Origin: Clostridium aciditolerans
GTDB taxonomy: Bacteria; Bacillota; Clostridia; Clostridiales; Clostridiaceae
Direction: 5' to 3'
DNA length: 64,000 bases
Assembly: GCF_016316925.1 (NCBI RefSeq)
Contig: NZ_JAEEGB010000005.1
Coordinates: forward strand, 310,001 to 374,000
Every line of letters begins with the position of its first letter. The first letter of the stretch is position 1. The position numbers were made by a program, and so were the translations under genes. A model generated the notes under the pieces. The model was not told where the DNA came from and did no database searches. It saw only the letters and a list, made by a program, of their open reading frames with translations. Below are positions 9,189-17,381 of the stretch, in pieces.

Positions 9189-10280
9189 TTATATATCTCC
9201 CATATTTTCTCTTATTCTATTAAACTCTTTTTCCACGTTCAAAAATGCATCTATGATAATGGGATCAAAATGTTTTCCTTTACCTTCCAATATAATTTTC
9301 ACACTTTTTTCATGTGAAAAAGAATCCTTGTAAACCCTCTTAGAACGTAAAGCATCATATACATCAGCTACAGCCATAATCCTCGCGCTTAATGGTATAT
9401 CAGCTTCACTAAGCCCCATCGGATATCCACTACCATCCCATTTTTCGTGATGTCCACCAGCAATCTCAACTCCCATTTTTAAAAAACTGTTTTTAGTTAA
9501 TTTATTATAGGCATCCTTTAGGTAATCTCTACCAATATCTGCATGAGTTTTCATTATTTCAAATTCTTCAGGAGTTAACTTACCAGGCTTTAAAAGAATT
9601 CTATCAGGTATTGCTATTTTCCCTATATCATGAAGGGGAGAGGAGTTAAAGATGTTAATAATAAAGTTATCGTCAATTATATTTTTAAATTCATCTTTTT
9701 TTTGCAATTCTTCTGCAATTATCTTACAAAAATTTTGAGTTCTTTCGATGTGTCTTCCAGTATCATCATCTCTTGCTTCTGCAAGCTTTGTCATAGCTGC
9801 AATTATTGATAAATGCCCTTTGGAAATTTCCTTTACCTGTTCTGATACAACTTTTTCTAATTCAGAATTGTATCTTTCTACCTTCTTTTGCAAATATCTT
9901 ATAGTTAAATGAGCTTTTACTCTAGCTCCAATTTCTCTTGAATCAAAAGGCTTGGACACATAATCAACGCAACCTACTTCAAAAGCTTTAACTTTATCAA
10001 AAGAATCTGATAAGGCACTTACAAATATTATAGGTATGCTTTCAAATCTTTTATCTTTTTTTAGAATTTTACAAACTTCATAACCATCTATATCCGGCAT
10101 CATAACATCAAGTAAAATAAGATCTGGAGGATTATTTAAAGCTGCTTTTACTGCCATTTTCCCATTAGGTAATGCTTTTATCTTGTAACCTTGATTTTTC
10201 ATTATATTTACAAGCAGCATCAAATTTTCAGAAACATCATCAACTATCATAATAACTGATTTTTTTATATCTTCATCCAT
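9189..10280 (-). CDS. HD-GYP response regulator (c-di-GMP phosphodiesterase type)
   Basis: A 363-residue two-domain protein. The receiver domain (1-125) has the acidic pair VDD near residue 14, phospho-Asp58 (LILLDVMMPDIDG) and conserved Lys in VSKPF. A helical linker leads to an HD-GYP domain with HDIGKIAIPD, HADIG, GHHEKWDGSGYP and ADVYDALRSKR, matching the RpfG type that degrades c-di-GMP. Start: ATG 10280 with GAGGTG upstream; an in-frame GTG at 10289 lies inside that site. It is the first gene of a run of four minus-strand genes with the kinase, binding protein and GGDEF-EAL enzyme, so the operon encodes both synthesis and degradation of one messenger. Confidence 0.93.
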   Translation of the reverse strand: MDEDIKKSVIMIVDDVSENLMLLVNIMKNQGYKIKALPNGKMAVKAALNNPPDLILLDVMMPDIDGYEVCKILKKDKRFESIPIIFVSALSDSFDKVKAFEVGCVDYVSKPFDSREIGARVKAHLTIRYLQKKVERYNSELEKVVSEQVKEISKGHLSIIAAMTKLAEARDDDTGRHIERTQNFCKIIAEELQKKDEFKNIIDDNFIINIFNSSPLHDIGKIAIPDRILLKPGKLTPEEFEIMKTHADIGRDYLKDAYNKLTKNSFLKMGVEIAGGHHEKWDGSGYPMGLSEADIPLSARIMAVADVYDALRSKRVYKDSFSHEKSVKIILEGKGKHFDPIIIDAFLNVEKEFNRIRENMGDI

Positions 10281-10495
10281 TTCGATCACCTCTTTTTTAG
10301 TCTTATTTTATTACTTTGCCTATATTATTACAACGATTATTACCGCATTATTCCTTCTAATTCTGAAACAATTGGAACTACCATATAGCTATAAACAAAA
10401 TTGTATTAAATTGCCACAGGTTATAAGATTACTTGTTAACATAATTTATAGCTACCTAAAAACAGATTTTGATATAAGCTTTATTATTTGCAGAA

Positions 10496-10531
10496 TAAAA
10501 AAATAAACGGCAGTTGAATTTTAACTACCGT
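10496..10531 (-). terminator. Terminator after ABM monooxygenase gene
   Basis: Minus-strand stem built from ACGGTAGTT and AACTGCCGT (10507-10531), with a T-rich tail reading into 10506-10496. It ends the 10541-10828 transcript and insulates the HD-GYP operon. Confidence 0.85.
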
Positions 10532-10540
10532 TTAATACTA

Positions 10541-10828
10541 TTAAATTAACTTATTGTATATATTCATGTCCTTTTTCTTTTCAGCTAGTTCACCTATCAT
10601 TGGAACTATTCTAGTAAAATGCTCCGAGTTCATATGTCTCTCTAATGCGTCTTTACTTTCCCACTCTTCAATTACAGCTAGTACTCTAGGATCTTTTTCA
10701 TCTTGATATAGCTCATACTTTATGCATCCTTCTTCTTTCCTTGTTTCTCTTACTAGTTCCTCATATAATTTTATGACTTCTTCTACCTTACCTTCATTAA
10801 CAAGTTTTTTTGCTACAACTTTTATCAT
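10541..10828 (-). CDS. Antibiotic biosynthesis monooxygenase (ABM) domain protein
   Basis: A 95-residue ferredoxin-like ABM domain protein, full length for the YgiN/quinol-monooxygenase-like group. Seen: an N-terminal strand IKVVAKKLV, helix VEEVIKLYEELVRETRKEEG, the family core CIKYELYQDEKDP and EEWESKDALERHMNSEHF with the conserved His. These proteins are cofactor-free oxygenases or small-molecule binding dimers; the substrate is unknown. AGGGGG-like ribosome site upstream. Next upstream is a MarR-type gene on the same strand 104 bp away, so the MarR protein may regulate this gene (inference). Confidence 0.87.
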   Translation of the reverse strand: MIKVVAKKLVNEGKVEEVIKLYEELVRETRKEEGCIKYELYQDEKDPRVLAVIEEWESKDALERHMNSEHFTRIVPMIGELAEKKKDMNIYNKLI

Positions 10829-10932
10829 TTTACAAATCCCCCTCTTTTAATTAAAATATTTTGTAATATGTATTAGTTTTGCAAAATATTTTCCTTCCTT
10901 CGCTAATGAACTTTTACTATTTAAAAATACCA

Positions 10933-11367
10933 TTAGAGTAATTTTTCAATATTATATAAAGCCTTATCAATATTATCCTCAAATACATTACGTTCATCTT
11001 TATCAAAATTTTTTAGTAATAAATCTAAAAATTCATTTTCAATTTGGTCTAACTTTTCTTTTATATATATGGCTTTCGGAGTTAAACTTATGTATACACT
11101 TCTCTTATCTTCAAAACAACAACATTTTTTTATTAAACCTTGATTTTCATATTTAGCAATAATATCCGATAGGGATGACTTTGAAATCTCCCACATATTT
11201 ACTATTTCATTAAACAATAATGATGTCCCATCTTCAGGAAGTATGTAGAATAAGGATATATGATTTCTTAATATTGGTAAACCTTCTTCCTTTATTCTTT
11301 TAGACATGTATCTATCAGATATTGAACATATTTTATCTATTTTTCCAATAATACATTTGTGTTTCAT
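10933..11367 (-). CDS. MarR family transcriptional regulator
   Basis: A 144-residue winged-helix regulator. Dimerisation helices at both ends enclose a MarR HTH: LLFNEIVNMWEISKSSLSDI (recognition region) and wing residues FEDKRSVYISLTPKA, which contain the family's D-x-R/S-V pattern. Cysteines cluster in the wing (KKCCCFEDK), which could make it redox-sensitive, as in OhrR-type members; this is inference. It lies 104 bp upstream of, and codirectional with, the ABM monooxygenase gene, the most obvious target besides itself. Confidence 0.88.
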   Translation of the reverse strand: MKHKCIIGKIDKICSISDRYMSKRIKEEGLPILRNHISLFYILPEDGTSLLFNEIVNMWEISKSSLSDIIAKYENQGLIKKCCCFEDKRSVYISLTPKAIYIKEKLDQIENEFLDLLLKNFDKDERNVFEDNIDKALYNIEKLL

Positions 11368-11484
11368 TTCCTAACTCCTATTCCTTAATAAACAAATTAA
11401 TAGTATCACTTATAAAATTTTATGTCAATTTTTTCAATATAATCTTACTCATCTTTTTTCTTTACCTACTGTTCGTTAAAAGTT

Positions 11485-11523
11485 CTATTAATGAATGTCT
11501 TATTTTAAGACATTCATTAATAG
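11485..11523 (-). terminator. 18-bp hairpin overlapping a stop codon
   Basis: A perfect 18-bp inverted repeat (11485-11502 and 11506-11523) with a 3-nt loop. It overlaps the TAA of the 11517-12413 gene. Only a weak T tract follows on the minus strand (CTTTTAA), so it may be a terminator or a 3'-end stabiliser. Confidence 0.6.
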
Positions 11524-12413
11524 CTAAGAATAAACTTCTTCTCTAACTTAAAGGGGTAATAAGAAAGTTTGGCTTTTCTGAGTCCCTCTATGCCTAGATC
11601 CTGTTCTCTATTTATTATTTTCACATCACTAAAGCACATATCTATAAAGGTTTTATTAATAAAACTATAAACTCCTCTATAATTCATATCACCTTTTTCT
11701 ATATGAATGACTGCTAGCTTATCATTAAGCTTTTCTCCTAAACTAAAGGCCACTACTTGGTTATCTACATAGACAGCTATTCCTTTTAAGTTGAATAAAT
11801 TAATATTTTGAACAATTTCTTTTATAGCTGCAGTTTCATAATAAAGCATCTTATCATTATTATTATTTTCTCTAAACCATTTTTCTGCAGCATTTATTAC
11901 ATCATCAGTAATCTTTCCATCAATAATCTCTTTTACTTCATAATCATAGTTCTTAACAAAAGAATTATAATGATTTTTCTTGCCATGAAGTTTTTTTCCC
12001 GAAAGTTTTATTAGCTTATCAGCTTCATATAAATAATCAAAGTTATCCCTATCCTCTTTAATATAAACATTCTGTTCTTCTTTATAAAAACTTCTTATTT
12101 TTTCTGCAAAATCTTCTTCTAAATCCTTAAATATATACTTCATATTATTTTCTTTTTGATATTGTGATAAACATTTTAATAATTCTTTTAAATCTTCTTC
12201 TTTATACCCTAAAGGTTGCATAAAGTAATAGTTTCCTTCAAAATCTTTTTTCTTTATAATTAGTGACTCCTTATATATTGCATACTGAATATCACAGGCA
12301 TCTTTCCAGATATATAAAGTAGTAAATGAATATTCACAGCTTAAAAATTTATACGGATTTAAATATTTATTAAACAACTGTTTATCTTCTAATGTAAGCT
12401 TTTTAAAATCCAT
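11517..12413 (-). CDS. DUF2156 / phosphatidylglycerol lysyltransferase C-domain-like protein
   Basis: A soluble 298-residue protein of the DUF2156 (LPG_synthase_C) family, a double GNAT-like fold related to the catalytic half of MprF. Visible family motifs: SCEYSFTTLYIWKDA, QPLGYKEEDLKELL, KKLHGKKNHYNSF and NIHIEKG-type segment AVIHIEKGDMNYRGVYSFIN, then NREQDLGIEGLRKAK near the end. There is no membrane flippase half, so it is not MprF itself; it might transfer an amino acid from aminoacyl-tRNA, but the substrate is unknown. The ATG at 12413 has AAAGGTTG upstream; a TTG at 12431 is rejected. Monocistronic between a terminator and the hairpin over its stop. Confidence 0.82.
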   Translation of the reverse strand: MDFKKLTLEDKQLFNKYLNPYKFLSCEYSFTTLYIWKDACDIQYAIYKESLIIKKKDFEGNYYFMQPLGYKEEDLKELLKCLSQYQKENNMKYIFKDLEEDFAEKIRSFYKEEQNVYIKEDRDNFDYLYEADKLIKLSGKKLHGKKNHYNSFVKNYDYEVKEIIDGKITDDVINAAEKWFRENNNNDKMLYYETAAIKEIVQNINLFNLKGIAVYVDNQVVAFSLGEKLNDKLAVIHIEKGDMNYRGVYSFINKTFIDMCFSDVKIINREQDLGIEGLRKAKLSYYPFKLEKKFILSY

Positions 12414-12722
12414 TATATCAACCTTTCTCAATTTATTTTCACACCCTTATACCCAATAACCATCATATAATATATTAGTTTTCTCTCTTTATTCTTTTTA
12501 AAACCTTATTTATTCTTGATTGTTTTTTATACAATATTCTGATTTTAAATTACTATTTTTATATTTAATCAATTTAGTTCGTCCGAGTACGAATTAATCA
12601 TAACTCTTATTTTTCTTATTGTCAATATATTCCCTCTTGATTTTATCCGATATATACCATCACAGTACAAGTAATAATAGCTAATCCTATTTAATATAGA
12701 CACTTTTTAAAGTAATCATCAC
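12414..12722. other. Intergenic region, no gene
   Basis: About 310 bp of very AT-rich DNA between the DUF2156 gene and the dha terminator. I see no ORF. The only feature is a small imperfect dyad TTAGTTCGT/ACGAATTAA at 12574-12597, possibly an operator for the DUF2156 gene. Confidence 0.5.
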
Positions 12723-12766
12723 AAAAAAAGAGAGAAACACCTTTTATGGCATATTTCTCTCTTTTT
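12723..12766 (-). terminator. Terminator of the dhaKLM operon
   Basis: Perfect 13-bp stem AAAAAGAGAGAAA/TTTCTCTCTTTTT (12725-12737 and 12754-12766), followed on the minus strand by a further T run. It is very similar to the terminator at 17314-17353. Confidence 0.9.
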
Positions 12767-12783
12767 GAATTTCTCTTTAAGAT

Positions 12784-13173
12784 TTAAGGCATTTTCCCAA
12801 GACACATTGGTTTTAAGGATTCTTTTATTTCTTCTCTATTTTTTCCTATACTAGCTTCAATAGATGCGGTTAACGCCCCTTCTATTAATGCTGTATCAAC
12901 TATTTCAACCTTATTCTTCATACATTCATCTAAACATTCTATAGCCATTTCCGCATTCATATATGCACTACCTAAATCAAAAAGTATAAGCACTCCATCC
13001 TCAGAATAAACTTCATTTATAGCGCCAAGAATCTTGTCTACATCTGTACCTAATCTTCCGTCAGTAGCCCCTCCGGCAGTAGCTATTTTACCTCCTATCG
13101 CCATTTGGCTTACTAATTCTTTTATTCCTTCTGCAATCTTACTGCTATGTGATACAATTACTATTCCTACCAT
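12784..13173 (-). CDS. dhaM: Dihydroxyacetone kinase phosphotransfer subunit DhaM
   Basis: Cytoplasmic PTS-dependent phosphocarrier that passes phosphate from HPr to DhaL-bound ADP for dihydroxyacetone phosphorylation. The 129-residue protein is a single EIIA-mannose-like domain: IVIVSHSSKIAEG with active His9, then GGATDGRLGTD, GVLILFDLGSAYMNAEMA and ALIEGALTASIEAS. Unlike the E. coli protein it has no fused HPr or EI domains, as is usual in Firmicutes. It is the last gene of dhaKLM, 33 bp after dhaL and just before the terminator. Regulation is through the sigma-54 promoter upstream of dhaK. Confidence 0.93.
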   Translation of the reverse strand: MVGIVIVSHSSKIAEGIKELVSQMAIGGKIATAGGATDGRLGTDVDKILGAINEVYSEDGVLILFDLGSAYMNAEMAIECLDECMKNKVEIVDTALIEGALTASIEASIGKNREEIKESLKPMCLGKMP

Positions 13174-13206
13174 ATTTTATACCTCAATTCTTTTATATAG
13201 ATGTAT

Positions 13207-13842
13207 TTACATTTTGCTAACTTCTTCATAAATGGTATTAAATATTAGATAACTTGAAGTAGCCCCTGCATCTTGATGTCCTATACTTCTTTCTCCTAAA
13301 TAACTTGCCCTTCCCTTTTTTGCAATGATTTTTTTAGTATTTTCAACGCCCTCAAAGGCAGCACTTTTAGCTTTTTCTAAAGCTTCTATTGGACTCAAAC
13401 GGTCAGCTACGGAGCTCTTCAATGCTTCTAATGCTGGCTCTATAGCATCTATCATAGTCTTATCTCCCAGCTCTCCTTTTCCCCTCATCTTAATTCCTGC
13501 CAATGCTTCTTCTAGCATCCTTATAAAATCATTTATATCCACTTTTTCTTTGCCACTTGCTGGAGCTGCAGCTTTCATAAAAGCTGTTCCATATAAAGGG
13601 CCTGATGCTCCACCTACATTAGATACTAATGCCATACCAGCTTTCTTTAGAGTATCTCCTATGTTGTTTCCATTATCGTCCTTCAACTTTTCCTTTACAG
13701 CTGTAAAGCCTTTACTCATGTTTATTCCATGATCACCATCACCAATAGCGGCATCTAACTCTGTTAAATATGCCTTATTTTCATCCATAACTTCACAAAT
13801 TTTATTTAATATTTGTATTAACTGCATTCCATTTATGCTCAT
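13207..13842 (-). CDS. dhaL: Dihydroxyacetone kinase ADP-binding subunit DhaL
   Basis: DhaL carries a permanently bound ADP that is rephosphorylated by DhaM and donates phosphate to dihydroxyacetone held by DhaK. The 211-residue length is standard. The Mg-ADP site is intact: Asp30, Asp35 and Asp37 in ELDAAIGDGDHG, followed by GFTAV. Later motifs VGGASGPLYGTAFMKAA, GELGDKTMIDA and YLGERSIGHQDAGATSS match the family. It sits between dhaK and dhaM with 50- and 33-bp gaps, each with a ribosome site, in one transcript. Confidence 0.95.
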   Translation of the reverse strand: MSINGMQLIQILNKICEVMDENKAYLTELDAAIGDGDHGINMSKGFTAVKEKLKDDNGNNIGDTLKKAGMALVSNVGGASGPLYGTAFMKAAAPASGKEKVDINDFIRMLEEALAGIKMRGKGELGDKTMIDAIEPALEALKSSVADRLSPIEALEKAKSAAFEGVENTKKIIAKKGRASYLGERSIGHQDAGATSSYLIFNTIYEEVSKM

Positions 13843-13892
13843 ATCATATCTCTCCTTAAGTTTTCATAGATATATTAGTATTTCTTTAATAA

Positions 13893-14891
13893 TTAATATA
13901 CCTTCAATGCAGGAGTATCTGCTTTCTCATTCAATAATGTTTTTAACTCATCATCTAATTTCAATATAGTTATCGAACAGCCTGCCATTTCTAATGAAGT
14001 CATAAATTCTCCTACAAAAGTTTTATGAATTTTAATTTCTCTTTCACTTAACATTTCACTTACTTTTTTATTAACTATATAAAGTTCCATCAATGGAGTT
14101 CCTGATAATCCATTAACCATAACTGCAACTTCAGTCCCTTTTTCCACTGACATATCTTCTAATATTTTACTAACTAAGTGCTCTGTTATTTCGTCTGCTG
14201 TCTTTATAGCTTCTCTATGAGTTCCTGGTTCACCATGTATTCCCATGCCTATCTCTACTTCATTTTCTGATAATATAAAGTTTGCCTTTCCTGCTGCTGG
14301 AACTATACATGAGCTTAATGCCATTCCCATACTACGCACATTCTCTACTACCTTTTCAGCAATTCTCTTTACCTCTGTTAAATTTGCACCCTGTTCTGCT
14401 TTTGCTCCAGCTATTTTGTGTACAAAAACCGTTCCTGCAATTCCACGTCTTCCAGCTGTATATGTGCTATTCTCAACAGCTACATCATCATTTACTACTA
14501 CGCTTTCTACCTTTATGCCATCCATATCAGCCATATCTTTTGCCATATCAAAATTCATTATGTCTCCGCTATAATTCTTTACAATTAAAAGCACTCCCTC
14601 TCCACCATCAACTGCTTTAATTGCCTCATAAACTTGATCTGGAGTTGGGGATGTAAATACAGCACCTGCAACTGCAGCGTCTAACATTCCTTTTCCTACA
14701 TACCCTGCATGTGCTGGTTCATGTCCACTTCCTCCTCCACTTACTAAGGCAACTTTACCTTTTATCGGTGAATCTTTTCTTATTAATATGTTTCCAGCAT
14801 CACTCTTTTTTAAATATTCTGGGTGAGCTGCTATCATTCCTTTTATCATATCCTCTACTACTAAATTAGGGTTGTTTATCAATTTTTTCAT
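13893..14891 (-). CDS. dhaK: Dihydroxyacetone kinase substrate-binding subunit DhaK
   Basis: Binds dihydroxyacetone covalently as a hemiaminal and phosphorylates it to DHAP together with DhaL and DhaM. The 332 residues show SGGGSGHEPAHAGYVG, the acid/base Asp110 (NYSGDIMNFD) and the substrate-binding His219 in GMGIHGEPGTHREA, so the active site appears complete. The ATG at 14891 has GGAGG ten bases upstream; the frame could begin at 14906 but that start lacks a site. First gene of dhaKLM. A sigma-54 -24/-12 element stands about 55 bp upstream, and the AAA+ activator gene is the next gene up, on the same strand. Confidence 0.96.
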   Translation of the reverse strand: MKKLINNPNLVVEDMIKGMIAAHPEYLKKSDAGNILIRKDSPIKGKVALVSGGGSGHEPAHAGYVGKGMLDAAVAGAVFTSPTPDQVYEAIKAVDGGEGVLLIVKNYSGDIMNFDMAKDMADMDGIKVESVVVNDDVAVENSTYTAGRRGIAGTVFVHKIAGAKAEQGANLTEVKRIAEKVVENVRSMGMALSSCIVPAAGKANFILSENEVEIGMGIHGEPGTHREAIKTADEITEHLVSKILEDMSVEKGTEVAVMVNGLSGTPLMELYIVNKKVSEMLSEREIKIHKTFVGEFMTSLEMAGCSITILKLDDELKTLLNEKADTPALKVY

Positions 14892-14947
14892 AATATATTC
14901 CTCCAAAATTTTATTTTATTATCTATTACTTTGTGCTTATTTAAATT

Positions 14948-14964
14948 AGCAAAATCTATGCCAA
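14948..14964 (-). promoter_or_regulatory. Sigma-54 (-24/-12) promoter of dhaKLM
   Basis: The minus strand reads TTGGCATAGATTTTGCTA, with GG (complement of 14961-14962) and GC (complement of 14949-14950) exactly 10 nt apart, the sigma-54 hallmark. Transcription would start near 14937, giving a 45-nt leader to dhaK. The linked activator has the GAFTGA loop needed for sigma-54. Confidence 0.85.
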
Positions 14965-14965
14965 A

Positions 14966-14979
14966 AGAAAACGTTTTAA
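14966..14979. promoter_or_regulatory. Candidate CcpA cre site
   Basis: AGAAAACGTTTTAA matches 12 of 14 positions of the cre consensus TGWAANCGNTWWCA and is adjacent to the -24 element, where binding could block the promoter. The dyad centre AAAACGTTTT is perfect. Assignment rests on consensus only. Confidence 0.5.
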
Positions 14980-15046
14980 GACATTATTTTGTGAAATCAA
15001 TACACAACCTCTAAATATATAGCTTTACAATATTTATATACTTATA

Positions 15047-15105
15047 ACTAAAATATCAATTAAAATAAGCATAGATAAAATGCATATATTAATTGATATT
15101 TTAGT
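15047..15105. promoter_or_regulatory. Paired inverted repeat, probable activator-binding UAS
   Basis: ACTAAAATATCAATTAA (15047-15063) is repeated in exact inverse at 15089-15105, with centres 42 bp apart (four helical turns). It lies about 120 bp upstream of the -24/-12 element, a normal distance for enhancer-bound sigma-54 activators. A third, partial copy (TTATTGATAC) follows near 15110. No T tract is present, so a terminator is less likely. Confidence 0.65.
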
Positions 15106-15133
15106 CATTTATTGATACTTATTACCAATATGT

Positions 15134-17218
15134 TCATTTTAACCAAAGTACAACTTTTTCAATTCCATACAATTTTGCCTTTGCTGCTACAGTTTTATGT
15201 GTAATACCTAAAGCTTTTCCTGCAGCATTATAGCTACCATATTTTTTTAGCGCTTTCTCTATAATAATCTTTTCATATTCCGCTAAAGGTAGTATTTCTT
15301 CATTCTCCTTTATGCTAGCTAATACGGTACTAGCATTTAAGTGCTCTGCTTCCACTACCTTTTCTTTTTCATCCTTAGCTGTATCTTCTTCCTTTATGTA
15401 TGATGGCAAATCCTCTACCTCTATGTACTCGTTATCAGTGAGAGCAACAATCCTTTCTATTAGATTCTCTAACTCTCTAACATTTCCCGGCCACTTATAG
15501 CCAACAAGTACATCTATAGCATCCTTGCTTATACCTTTTATATTCTCTTCACCTTTCAGCTTTTCAATGAAGTGTTCTACCAATAAAGCTATATCTTCTT
15601 TTCTTTCTCTAAGCGGTGGAATAATTATTGGTATTACATTTAACCTATAGTATAGATCTTCTCTAAAGTCTCCTTCTTTAAGCATTTGCTCTAAATCTCT
15701 GTGAGTAGCAGCTATAATTCTCACATTGGCTTTTATAGTCTCCTCCCCACCTAACCTTTGTAGTTCCCTATTTTGTATTATTCTTAAAATTTTTGCTTGA
15801 ACACTTTTGTCCAGTTCTCCTATTTCATCTAAAAAAATGGTGCCATTTTGTGCTAGTTCAAATTTACCTAACTTTCTTTTTATAGCTCCAGTAAAAGCTC
15901 CTTTTTCATGTCCAAACAACTCACTTTCCAACAAATTAGCTGGAATTGCAGCACAATTTATTCTTATAAAGGGTCCTGAAGATCTTTTGCTTGAAAAATG
16001 AATACCCTCAGCAATTAATTCTTTACCAGTACCGCTTTCACCTCTTATTAAAACTGTAGAATTACTTTGAGCTGCTTTAGTAGCTACTGCTAAAGCATCT
16101 AGCACCTTACCGCTTTTGCCTTTAAATTTTTCAAAAGCTCTATGAGGCTTCCTTGTTCTTAAAAGCTGTTCTTCTAAATATTCTGCCTTTGCAGATACTT
16201 TGTTTAATTTCTCATAAAGACCTTGAACCTCAGTTATATTCTTTACAACAGAAACTGCACCGCTCATCTCGCCATCAATGATTATTGGACTGATATTTGA
16301 TACAATAGTAACTCCATTTTTCTTATAACTTATTGCTCCTGTTATAAACCTGCCTGTATCTAGTACTTTTTTTCTAGCCCCCATAGGCGATATATCTTTT
16401 ACATTCTTATTTATTAAATCTTTTTCCTCTTCATTTAAAATTTTTAAGTAAGCTGGATTTACATAAGTTATTACCCCTTCATTATTTATTACACATATAC
16501 CATCTTGAACAGATTCCAATATAAGCTGTAGTCTTTCTTTTAGCTCCTTTACTTCCTTAAGCTCTCCTGTTATTTTTTCAAAATTAGAAATATCTTCAAA
16601 ACTTGCTACCGCTCCTTTAGATTGTCCATCAATTAAAATAGGTGTTCTATTAGTTAATATTAATGAATCTCCTATTAATTGTTTACACATGAGCTCTGCT
16701 TTTTTAGTTTTATTTACAATATGCAACCTAGAGTTGGGTATAACATGATAAACCTTTTTACCAATTGCCTCTAAAGCATTTACTCCTAAGATATTTTCTG
16801 CCGCTGGATTAAAAACAGTTATTACATCATTCTCATCACTAACCACTATTCCATTAGCCATGCTCTCAAAAACCTGTTCCCAGGTTATAGTGTTAGTATT
16901 TATTATGCTATCTATTTGATTTATTTCGTTTCTATCATAAATATCAAAGTCACCTTGAAGAAAATTACATAATTCATTGACTGCCGCTTCCACCATTTCA
17001 CCATGAGCCTCAACAATTACTTCTTCATTTCTTTTTACTTTTAAAAGCACTAAAGGCATAACACTTGTAGCAGGTATTTTATTTCTATCTTTATATATAA
17101 TAAATAATTCTACATTATATTTTTTTTGTAGCTCGCTGGCTTTGTGAACTACCATCGCAATAACCCTTGCATGCAATCCTTTTTCATGTTTAATTATCAC
17201 AGATTGTTTTGCGAACAT
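15134..17218 (-). CDS. HPr-fused sigma-54-dependent activator of the dha operon
   Basis: A 694-residue enhancer-binding protein. Order: an HPr-like domain (1-90) with GLHARVIAM, carrying the phosphorylatable His16; two PAS domains (about 110-220 and 225-345); a short coiled coil; a sigma-54 AAA+ domain (from about 370) with [24 protein letters not shown] and [10 protein letters not shown]; and a C-terminal Fis-type HTH ([20 protein letters not shown]). GAFTGA is intact, so it should contact sigma-54. It stands immediately upstream of dhaKLM, is codirectional, and a matching promoter and paired UAS lie between them. The HPr domain suggests that PTS phosphorylation or DhaM contact tunes activity; this is inference. 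It is functionally analogous to E. coli DhaR. Confidence 0.9.
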   Translation of the reverse strand: MFAKQSVIIKHEKGLHARVIAMVVHKASELQKKYNVELFIIYKDRNKIPATSVMPLVLLKVKRNEEVIVEAHGEMVEAAVNELCNFLQGDFDIYDRNEINQIDSIINTNTITWEQVFESMANGIVVSDENDVITVFNPAAENILGVNALEAIGKKVYHVIPNSRLHIVNKTKKAELMCKQLIGDSLILTNRTPILIDGQSKGAVASFEDISNFEKITGELKEVKELKERLQLILESVQDGICVINNEGVITYVNPAYLKILNEEEKDLINKNVKDISPMGARKKVLDTGRFITGAISYKKNGVTIVSNISPIIIDGEMSGAVSVVKNITEVQGLYEKLNKVSAKAEYLEEQLLRTRKPHRAFEKFKGKSGKVLDALAVATKAAQSNSTVLIRGESGTGKELIAEGIHFSSKRSSGPFIRINCAAIPANLLESELFGHEKGAFTGAIKRKLGKFELAQNGTIFLDEIGELDKSVQAKILRIIQNRELQRLGGEETIKANVRIIAATHRDLEQMLKEGDFREDLYYRLNVIPIIIPPLRERKEDIALLVEHFIEKLKGEENIKGISKDAIDVLVGYKWPGNVRELENLIERIVALTDNEYIEVEDLPSYIKEEDTAKDEKEKVVEAEHLNASTVLASIKENEEILPLAEYEKIIIEKALKKYGSYNAAGKALGITHKTVAAKAKLYGIEKVVLWLK

Positions 17219-17260
17219 AATAAACCCTTACCTCCTTCCTTCAACAGTTTTTATGTTAAT

Positions 17261-17290
17261 ATTATACATGTTACACCCTACACTATCCAA
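17261..17290 (-). promoter_or_regulatory. Candidate housekeeping promoter for the HPr-fused activator
   Basis: Minus strand: TTGGAT, 18-nt spacer, TATAAT. It is placed about 45 bp upstream of the activator ATG, with GGAAGGAGGT between. The -10 is perfect; the -35 is partial. Confidence 0.55.
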
Positions 17291-17313
17291 ATATTTAAAT
17301 TCGATTCTTATAG

Positions 17314-17353
17314 AAAAAGAGAGAGATACCTTTACAGTATATTTCTCTCTCTT
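17314..17353 (-). terminator. Terminator after VanW-domain gene
   Basis: Minus-strand stem AAGAGAGAGA/TCTCTCTCTT (17317-17326 and 17344-17353) followed by a T tract. It closely resembles the dhaM terminator at 12723-12766 in stem and loop sequence. Confidence 0.85.
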
Positions 17354-17381
17354 AACCTCTGTATGATTTATTTAATTATAT

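Noticed and set aside
10281-10540. c-di-GMP riboswitch ahead of the c-di-GMP operon
   Set aside because: I looked for the GEMM core (GGACGCAAAGC-type and tetraloop blocks) upstream of the operon and found none.
14245-14620. Two plus-strand ORFs of 109 and 112 residues inside dhaK
   Set aside because: They are antisense shadows of a well-conserved DhaK with an intact active site; no ribosome sites and biased Leu/Ser/His composition.
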